From: CBDFHC01 sp965247585
GTDB taxonomy: Bacteria > Chloroflexota > Dehalococcoidia > Lucifugimonadales > GCA-2712585
Direction: 5' to 3'
Length of the DNA stretch: 64,000 nt
Assembly: GCA_965247585.1 (NCBI GenBank)
Contig: CBDFHC010000005.1
Coordinates: 496,001 to 560,000, forward strand
Part shown: positions 58,403-64,000 of the stretch, piece after piece
How the letters are laid out: each line of letters opens with the position of its first letter
Numbering within the stretch: the stretch's first letter is position 1
Notes under the pieces: generated by a model
Told to the model about the DNA's origin: nothing
Database searches by the model: none
What the model saw: only the letters and a program-made list of their open reading frames with translations
Made by a program: the position numbers and the translations under genes

Positions 58403-59233
58403 CTACGAACCCCTCGATACCAGCAAAGCGTCGCCGATGCGCCCGTCCAACTCCGCCGCCGCGCTGCCGTTCTTCACCGCTAGCTCCAGCGTATCGTAGC
58501 TTCCTATGAGGGCCATCAGCCCTTCGCCCTCCGCGTAGAAAGCGCGGAGGCCAGAGATTCGCCGGCCCTTTACCTCTATCTCCACCTTTTGGCCCTGGTC
58601 CAGCGCATGTCTGGGGATGTCTGTGACCATGTTGCCGAAACGGTCGATGTGGACCACCCTGCCTTGGAGTCTATCCCCCTGCCACTCCGGCGTCGCCAGC
58701 GGTAGGCAGGTAATCTCGTGGACCCTCTGGCCCAGCTCCTGCGGCGAAACCCCCAGGGTGAGGTGCGCGGCGGAAGGGGCGAATACGTCTCTCCCGTGGA
58801 AGGTGGCGCTCAAAGGGTGAAGCCAGTAGCTGGAGTTGGTCAGGTGGAACGCGCGCCAGCCTTCCGGCAGGGAGACCTGGCCCTGAGGGTTCGGCGACGA
58901 AGGGCCGCCGTCCCTGAGCACGTGGCTAAGCACCCCGTTGTCCGGCGCCACAAACCGCCCCTGGGGCGTTTCCAGCAGCAACGGGCGGCGCGTGGAGCCT
59001 ACCTCCGGGTCCACCACCACCACGTGCACCGTGTGATTGGGGAAAAAGCGGTAGCTGCTGCCCAGCAGGAATGCGCCCTGTTGAATGTCCTGGGGTGATA
59101 CCTGGTGCGTCAGGTCCACCACCTTTGCCTCCGGATTGATCCGGAAAATAACGCCCTTCATCACGCCCACGTAGGGGTCGGCCATGCCGAAGTCGGTGGT
59201 GAGTGTGATTACGGGACGGGACGGGGACGCCAC
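58403..59233 (-). CDS. SAM hydrolase/hydroxide adenosyltransferase (DUF62)
   Basis: This 276-residue protein has the DUF62 N-terminal block ITLTTDFGMADPYVGVMKG, the DLTHQVSPQDIQQGAFLL segment, VVVVDPEVGSTRRPLLLE and APDNGVLSHVL. The C-terminal domain has VVHIDRFGNMVTDIP. Relatives cleave SAM with water to adenosine and methionine, while a few use chloride or fluoride. A housekeeping hydrolase is more likely than a halogenase. It lies ten bases downstream of secG. Confidence 0.92.
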   Translation of the reverse strand: MASPSRPVITLTTDFGMADPYVGVMKGVIFRINPEAKVVDLTHQVSPQDIQQGAFLLGSSYRFFPNHTVHVVVVDPEVGSTRRPLLLETPQGRFVAPDNGVLSHVLRDGGPSSPNPQGQVSLPEGWRAFHLTNSSYWLHPLSATFHGRDVFAPSAAHLTLGVSPQELGQRVHEITCLPLATPEWQGDRLQGRVVHIDRFGNMVTDIPRHALDQGQKVEIEVKGRRISGLRAFYAEGEGLMALIGSYDTLELAVKNGSAAAELDGRIGDALLVSRGS

Positions 59234-59243
59234 CAGGGGTCCC

Positions 59244-59459
59244 TCAGGTGAGTCTGACGCTGACGATTGAGACGGAGATGAATAGGACTACCAGGACAAT
59301 AGTGAGCTGGAAGAGGGTCCGCTCCAGCCCCCGGCGCACGCGATAGGCCGCCGTGGCGCTGCCGAAGAGCCCCGTACCCATCTCCCTCACCTGGAGCAGG
59401 ATCACCAGCACCAGAGAGACGGAGATTAGGATCTGAACGGCGTTTAGGATATTGTCCAA
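59244..59459 (-). CDS. secG: Preprotein translocase subunit SecG
   Basis: This 71-residue protein has two membrane helices joined by a short loop: AVQILISVSLVLVILLQVRE and LFQLTIVLVVLFISVSIVS. The linker GTGLFGSATAAYRVRRGLER is the usual SecG pattern. It supports SecYE/SecA export. It lies 13 bases after gatB. Confidence 0.9.
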   Translation of the reverse strand: MDNILNAVQILISVSLVLVILLQVREMGTGLFGSATAAYRVRRGLERTLFQLTIVLVVLFISVSIVSVRLT

Positions 59460-59472
59460 ATCATTCCTCTAG

Positions 59473-60963
59473 CTAGCTATTACGCGTCGCTTCCAGCCCC
59501 TTCTTCACCATCTCTCCCGCCACCGCCGGATTCGCCTTCCCCTTGGTTAACCGCATCACCTGTCCCACAAGGAACTTGGCCGCCGTCTCTTTTCCGGCCA
59601 GGAAGTCGGCCGCCGCCTTGGGGTTCTCCTCAATGGCCTGCTTGACCGCTCCCTCCACTACGGATGAATCGGTAATCTGAGTGTAGCCCTTCTCCTCTAC
59701 CACGTCCATTGGGGACTTTCCGGTCTCAAAGCTCTCTTCCAGCACTGTCTTGGCCAGCGTGGAACCCAGGGTGCCGCTGTCCACCAGCCCCACCAGCTCC
59801 GAGAGGTGGGACGGACGAAGTTTGGCCTCCTCCAGCGTTATGCCGTCGCGGTTGGTCAGCCGGGCCACCTCGCCCAGGAGCCAGTTGCTGACGGCCTTGG
59901 CCCGCTGCTTGAGGCCGTCCGCCGAGGCGCCGTTGGTCTCCACCGCCGCCTCGAAGAAGTCCGCCGTGTCCCTGGCGGCGGTGAGCTGCCCCGCGTCATA
60001 TATAGGAAGGCCGTACTCCCGCAGAAACCTCTCCTGCCGCCTGGCAGGAAGCTCCGGCAGCCCAGCGCGGATCTGCTCAACCCAGTCACCGCCGGGCCGT
60101 AGCGGGGGCAGGTCCGGCTCCGGGAAGAAGCGGTAATCATGCGCGTATTCCTTGGTGCGCTGCGATACCGTGACGCCCCGCTCCTCCACCCAGCCCCGGG
60201 TCTCCTGCACTACCCGGCCACCGTCCTCAACGATCTCCTGTTGCCGGACCACCTCGAACTTCAGGGCGTTATAGACCGCCCGGAAGCTGTTCATATTCTT
60301 CACTTCGGCGCGGGTCATGTACTCTTGGGTTCCCATGGGCCGAATGCTCACGTTGGCGTCGCACCGGAAGCTCCCCTCCGCCATGTTCCCCGTGGTTACC
60401 CCTATGTGTTGGAGGATGGAACGTAGCGCCAGCAAGTACTGCCGCGCCTCTTCTGGAGACCTGATATCCGGCTCGCCGACTATCTCCATCAACGGCACGC
60501 CGGACCGGTTCACGTCCACCAGGCTGTAGCTCTCCCCGGTGGCGCTCTGGACGTGCTGCAACTTCGCCACGTCTTCTTCCAGATGGACCCGGGTTATGCC
60601 TATGGTCCGCTTTTGGCCATCGCTCTCCACCTCCAGGGCGCCACGGATGGCGATGGGCAGGTCAAACTGGGAGATCTGGTACCCCTTCATCAGGTCCGGA
60701 TACGGGTAGTTCTTCCGGTCGAATTTGGTAAGTTCAGAGATCTGGCAGTCCAGCGCCAGCCCGGTGGCGATGGTGTACTCGATGGCTTTCCGGTTAATCA
60801 CCGGCAGGACACCGGGCATGCCCAGGCAAACGGGGCAGACCAGCGTGTTGGGCGCCGCCGACTGATAGTCCGCCCGGCAGGCGCAGAACATCTTGCTCTT
60901 GGTGCGAAGCTGGACGTGCACCTCCAGCCCAATGACGGTCTCGTATTGTGTGGCTGTTGTCAT
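59473..60963 (-). CDS. gatB: Asp/Glu-tRNA amidotransferase subunit B
   Basis: This 496-residue protein has the GatB kinase-like domain with VIGLEVHVQLRTKSKMFC, LVCPVCLGMPGVLPVINR, FDRKNYPYPDLMKGYQISQ and GVPLMEIVGEPD. The C-terminal YqeY-like tail ends KGKANPAVAGEMVKKGLE. It amidates misacylated Glu-tRNA-Gln and/or Asp-tRNA-Asn with GatA and GatC, which are not in the window. A stand-alone YqeY protein occurs at 20.9 kb. The start is ATG 60963. Confidence 0.95.
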   Translation of the reverse strand: MTTATQYETVIGLEVHVQLRTKSKMFCACRADYQSAAPNTLVCPVCLGMPGVLPVINRKAIEYTIATGLALDCQISELTKFDRKNYPYPDLMKGYQISQFDLPIAIRGALEVESDGQKRTIGITRVHLEEDVAKLQHVQSATGESYSLVDVNRSGVPLMEIVGEPDIRSPEEARQYLLALRSILQHIGVTTGNMAEGSFRCDANVSIRPMGTQEYMTRAEVKNMNSFRAVYNALKFEVVRQQEIVEDGGRVVQETRGWVEERGVTVSQRTKEYAHDYRFFPEPDLPPLRPGGDWVEQIRAGLPELPARRQERFLREYGLPIYDAGQLTAARDTADFFEAAVETNGASADGLKQRAKAVSNWLLGEVARLTNRDGITLEEAKLRPSHLSELVGLVDSGTLGSTLAKTVLEESFETGKSPMDVVEEKGYTQITDSSVVEGAVKQAIEENPKAAADFLAGKETAAKFLVGQVMRLTKGKANPAVAGEMVKKGLEATRNS

Positions 60964-61146
60964 ATCTAGGCGCCGGTGTGGCGGACCCGGTTGGTCGCCG
61001 GAATCGTTCCGGCACTCAAGTATAGCAATGGTGACCGGAGACCATCAATCGCCAAGCGCAATTTAGGAAGGGAATAGTGGGCTGGGGCCGGTTGTAATCA
61101 GCCGCGTGGAAAATACGGCAATATGCCGATGTAGCCATCCCAACGG

Positions 61147-61803
61147 CTAGCCCCGATAATCGGGCCAGGCGTCCGGGCCAATCAGCGGGACGAACCGGCA
61201 CAGCCCCACGTAACTCACCGACAATCCCTCTCCGGTGCGGAGCACCTTCACCAGTTCCTGGCTTTCCCTATCGCCGATGGGTATCACCATGCGGCCCCTC
61301 ACCGAAAGCTGCTCCACCAGTACCTGCGGCAGCTTGGGGCTGGCGGCGGTGACAATGATGGCGTCGAACGGGCCTTTCTCCGCGCAACCCAGGGAGGGGC
61401 CCGCGGCCACCACTTCCACGTTATGACAACCCAACTTGCGAAGCGCGGCGCGCCCCGCATCCACCAACGCCGGTACCCGTTCCACGGTGATAACCCGCCC
61501 CTTGGGCACCAACCGAGACAGCACCGCCGCCTGGTAGCCGCTGCCGGTCCCCACCTCCAGAACGCGCTCGCCCCCTTGCAGCTCCAGCAGGCTGGTCATT
61601 ACCGCCACCATGAACGGCTGCGAGATCGTCTGGCCTTCCCCTATGGGCAGCGGCACGTCGTCATACGCCTGTTGCCGGTATTCGGGGGGCACAAACGCCT
61701 CTCTGGGCACCTCGGCCATGGCCCGTAGCGCCCTTTCGTCGCTTATCTCCAGTGTAAGCTTCCGAAACAGGCGATGCTTAGCGTAACTCAGGTTATATAG
61801 CAT
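61147..61803 (-). CDS. pcm: Protein-L-isoaspartate O-methyltransferase
   Basis: This 218-residue methyltransferase has the PCMT blocks VPREAFVPPEYRQQAYDD, GEGQTISQPFMVAVMTSLL, the SAM loop VLEVGTGSGYQAAVL, and DAIIVTAASPKLPQVLVEQL with RMVIPIG. It initiates repair of isoaspartyl residues. The start is ATG 61803. The gap to gatB (about 180 bases) shows no feature. Confidence 0.92.
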   Translation of the reverse strand: MLYNLSYAKHRLFRKLTLEISDERALRAMAEVPREAFVPPEYRQQAYDDVPLPIGEGQTISQPFMVAVMTSLLELQGGERVLEVGTGSGYQAAVLSRLVPKGRVITVERVPALVDAGRAALRKLGCHNVEVVAAGPSLGCAEKGPFDAIIVTAASPKLPQVLVEQLSVRGRMVIPIGDRESQELVKVLRTGEGLSVSYVGLCRFVPLIGPDAWPDYRG

Positions 61804-62092
61804 TACGAAAATCGTCTAACCTAACTTTATCATATCGTTATGTTGACCGCAATCGAACGCCGGGGCCTCCTGAACAGCCGGCGCCTCAACCAGTCTCATC
61901 AGGCGTTCTTGAGGCGTGGACGCACTGAGCGGCATTGTGATATGGTTCACAAAGCCACTTCCGGCGGTGGCTCTTGTCCTTCCAAAAGGCGGCATTCTGC
62001 TACAATGTAATGCGAATCTGGACCCCTCCCGCTTGCCGGTGGTGCGGGTCCGCATCGGAAGAGCTAGAGACTTGAGCGCAACCGAAAAGGCC

Positions 62093-63142
62093 ATGACAAC
62101 AGAGGCATCCGAGAACGGCGGCGCGGCGGCCGGCCGGGCGCAGGCTATGGACCTGTTGGACCGGAAGCTGCTGAACATCATCCAGTCGGAGTTCCCGCTG
62201 GTGGATGAGCCGTACCTCCAGATCAGCGAGGAGCTTGGCATCCCCGTAGCTGAGCTGCTGGAGAGGCTGGCCACCCTTCGCCAGGGCAACGTGGTGCGCC
62301 AGATCAGCGCCATCTTCGACACACGCCGGCTGGGCTACAAGACCACCCTGGCGGCCATGGCCTACCCGCCGCAGGCGCTGCATGACGCCGCCCTAATTAT
62401 CAACCGCCACCCGGGAGTGAGCCACAACTACGCCCGGGAGGGCTCCTACTACAACCTCTGGTTCACCTTGGCCGTGCCGCCACAGGAGAACCTGGAGCAG
62501 TCGATTGATGAGATGGCCCGTCAGACCAAGGCGCTATCTCACCGGCTGATGCCCACCATCCGGTTCTTCAAGATCGGGGTTAACTTCGACATGGTGCAGG
62601 GAAAAAGCGCGGCGCACCAGTACAGCCCAGACGGGTTTGACCGCCCGGAATCCGGTGATTGGAACCGGCCGGTGTCCCTGGAAGAGTCAGACATCCAGGT
62701 GATCCGAGAGTTGCAAGAGGACCTACCCATGGTGAGACGCCCATTTGACGCCATGGCGGACCGGTTGGGCATGACCACCTTGGAGCTTTTCGAACAAGCC
62801 CGCCGCTTCCAGGAGATCGGGATCATGCGGCGCTTCAGCGCCGTGCTGCACCACCGCCGCGCCGGCTTTCGCGCCAACGCCATGGCGGTGTGGATCGTGC
62901 CTGAAGCCCAGGCCCACGAGGTGGGCATGACCATGGCGCAGAACCCCGCCGTGACCCACTGTTACCAGCGTCCCACCTTTGAGGACTGGCCCTACACCCA
63001 CTTCACCATGGTCCACGCCACGACAAAAGAGGGCTGCGAAGAGGTGGTCCGGCAGATTTCAACCGACACCGGCATCTCTGACTACCTGGTTCTCTACAGC
63101 ACCCGCGAGTACAAGAAAACTCGGGTCCGCTACTTCGTCTAA
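62093..63142 (+). CDS. Fused siroheme decarboxylase (AhbA-AhbB)
   Basis: From ATG 62093 the product is about 349 residues with two Lrp/AsnC-like halves, each a helix-turn-helix-like part plus a ferredoxin-like domain. Half one (about 20-165) has LLNIIQSEFPLVDEPY, RQISAIFDTRRLGY and SHNYARE.SYYNLWFT. Half two (about 190-345) has VIRELQEDLPMVRRPFD, MRRFSAVLHHRRAGF and HCYQRPTFEDWPYTHFTMVH. These are the AhbA and AhbB signatures, usually separate genes. The enzyme decarboxylates siroheme to didecarboxysiroheme in the siroheme-dependent heme route. A TACAAT lies at 62001. Confidence 0.88.
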   Translation: MTTEASENGGAAAGRAQAMDLLDRKLLNIIQSEFPLVDEPYLQISEELGIPVAELLERLATLRQGNVVRQISAIFDTRRLGYKTTLAAMAYPPQALHDAALIINRHPGVSHNYAREGSYYNLWFTLAVPPQENLEQSIDEMARQTKALSHRLMPTIRFFKIGVNFDMVQGKSAAHQYSPDGFDRPESGDWNRPVSLEESDIQVIRELQEDLPMVRRPFDAMADRLGMTTLELFEQARRFQEIGIMRRFSAVLHHRRAGFRANAMAVWIVPEAQAHEVGMTMAQNPAVTHCYQRPTFEDWPYTHFTMVHATTKEGCEEVVRQISTDTGISDYLVLYSTREYKKTRVRYFV

Positions 63143-63172
63143 CCCCCGCCGATCTCTACGGCAAGGACCGCC

Positions 63173-63814
63173 ATGGCCGCTTATTACCCCGTATTTCTGG
63201 ACCTGAAGGGGAGAGTCTGCGTCATTGTGGGCGGAGGAAAGGTGGCGGAGGGGAAGGTACGGCAGCTCCTGGAGTGCGGTGCCACGGTGACCGTGGTTAG
63301 CCCCAACGCCACGCCGTCTATCAAGGACCTGGCGAATTCGGGCAGCCTCCGCTGGCATCCACGCAAATTCGAGCCGGGTGACGTTAAGAACGCCTACCTT
63401 GCCATTGCGGCCACAGACCGGCCGGAGGTCAACCGCCTCGTGGCGGAAGAGGCGGACGCCGGGAAGGTGCTGCTGAACGTGGTTGACACCCCAGAGCTGT
63501 GCGGCTTCATTGCTCCTTCCGTTGTCCGGCGCGGCGACGTGGTCTTCGCCATATCCACCGGAGGGGCCAGCCCGGCCCTGGCGCGGAAGCTCCGGGAGTC
63601 GCTGGAGGCCAGCGACTTGCTGGACTACGCCGAGCTGACGCCGCTGCTCTCCAAGGCCCGCCGGGAAGTGAAAAGGCGCGGCCTTACGGTTGCGCCGGAG
63701 CTATGGCAGCGCCACATTGACATGGCGCTGGTGCGCTTAGTGCGGCAGGGCCGCGAGGAAGAGGCGCTGGAGGGGATCCTCGCATCGCTGGCCGGGGACG
63801 GCGCCGGGCCATGA
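63173..63814 (+). CDS. Precorrin-2 dehydrogenase/sirohydrochlorin ferrochelatase
   Basis: This 213-residue protein has an N-terminal Rossmann domain with VCVIVGGGKVAEGKVRQLLECG, the AIAATDRPEVN strand and FIAPSVVRRGDVVFAISTGGASPALARKLRE, as in Met8/SirC and the CysG N-terminal half. It oxidises precorrin-2 to sirohydrochlorin and, in Met8-like members, inserts iron. It follows the siroheme decarboxylase gene by 30 bases and overlaps hemC (ATGA). Confidence 0.92.
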   Translation: MAAYYPVFLDLKGRVCVIVGGGKVAEGKVRQLLECGATVTVVSPNATPSIKDLANSGSLRWHPRKFEPGDVKNAYLAIAATDRPEVNRLVAEEADAGKVLLNVVDTPELCGFIAPSVVRRGDVVFAISTGGASPALARKLRESLEASDLLDYAELTPLLSKARREVKRRGLTVAPELWQRHIDMALVRLVRQGREEEALEGILASLAGDGAGP

Positions 63815-64000
63815 AGCCCGTGGTGGTGGGGACCCGAGGCAGCCGTCTGGCGCTGATACAGACCGATGAGGTGGTGCGGCAACTTCGGGGCGGCAACCCG
63901 CAAGCCGAAGTGGAGGTTCGGGTCATTCGCACCGGCGGGGACCGCTCCTCCGAAGCGCCCATATCCAGCCTGGGGCTGGGGGTATTTGTTAAAGAGATCG
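63811..64000 (+). CDS. hemC: Hydroxymethylbilane synthase, N-terminal part (cut by window end)
   Basis: The first 63 codons read KPVVVGTRGSRLALIQTDEVV, then VRVIRTGGDRSSEAPI and LGVFVKEI, the standard HemC opening. HemC polymerises porphobilinogen into hydroxymethylbilane. The start ATG overlaps the preceding stop. The remainder, including the cofactor cysteine, lies beyond the window. Confidence 0.93.
   Translation, partial: MKPVVVGTRGSRLALIQTDEVVRQLRGGNPQAEVEVRVIRTGGDRSSEAPISSLGLGVFVKEI

Noticed and set aside
58403..59233. Fluorinase/chlorinase for a halogenated product
   Set aside because: The family is dominated by SAM hydrolases, and the neighbours secG and gatB are housekeeping genes. 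Nothing suggests halogen use.

Overview
The window is a GC-rich, densely coded bacterial chromosome segment. No rRNA or tRNA gene and no CRISPR array was recognised. The gene set suggests a Chloroflexota bacterium, probably Dehalococcoidia-like. Pointers are a fused siroheme decarboxylase beside precorrin-2 dehydrogenase and hemC, a PIN-TRAM/ispD/ispF/cysS operon, inositol-lipid genes, an HspR-type heat-shock cluster, and a cyclase/NHL catabolic cluster. The taxonomic call is inference from gene content only.

Layout. 0-4 kb: NfeD-like end, SPFH protein, ribosome hibernation factor, DUF429 protein and MeaB GTPase. 4-8 kb: a three-gene ferric-iron ABC transporter behind a strong promoter with palindromes. 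8-16 kb: metH, EVE-domain protein, ridA, ppdK and a small membrane protein. 16-22.6 kb: one tight minus-strand operon that reads, in transcription order, thioredoxin-fold protein, ribH, yqeY, purQ, two half-size EamA genes, purL and a zinc-ribbon membrane protein. 22.8-26.4 kb: inositol-phosphate synthase, PimA-like glycosyltransferase and CDP-alcohol phosphatidyltransferase, then signal peptidase I. 26.6-32.4 kb: ECF sigma/anti-sigma pair, a cyclase/jelly-roll/NHL cluster and a SIMPL lipoprotein. 32.5-42.6 kb: dcd, ribD-ribE-ribBA, prfB with a programmed frameshift, nfi, TSUP permease, tgt, and a threonine synthase/NIL/MoaD-like cluster. 42.8-47 kb: an accessory patch with a decayed MMPL transporter, an IS630-type element, an OsmC protein and a diiron enzyme. 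47.4-51.8 kb: hsp20 divergent from dnaJ-hspR-clpC. 52.3-56 kb: PIN-TRAM/ispD/ispF/cysS. 56-64 kb: FAD oxidase, His-rich lipoprotein, SAM hydrolase, secG, gatB, pcm, siroheme decarboxylase, precorrin-2 dehydrogenase and the start of hemC.

The most notable observation is at 21873-22577. A two-domain protein disulfide oxidoreductase has an in-frame TGA exactly where the first cysteine of its second CxxC site should be, giving Sec-Pro-His-Cys. A hairpin resembling a bacterial SECIS element follows at the expected distance. This points to an unannotated selenoprotein that ordinary gene calling would split in two.

Other points of interest are a TAA codon inside the zinc-ribbon protein after purL, a three-copy intergenic repeat family, a HAIR-like operator between hsp20 and dnaJ, and three convergent gene pairs whose stop codons overlap in four bases.
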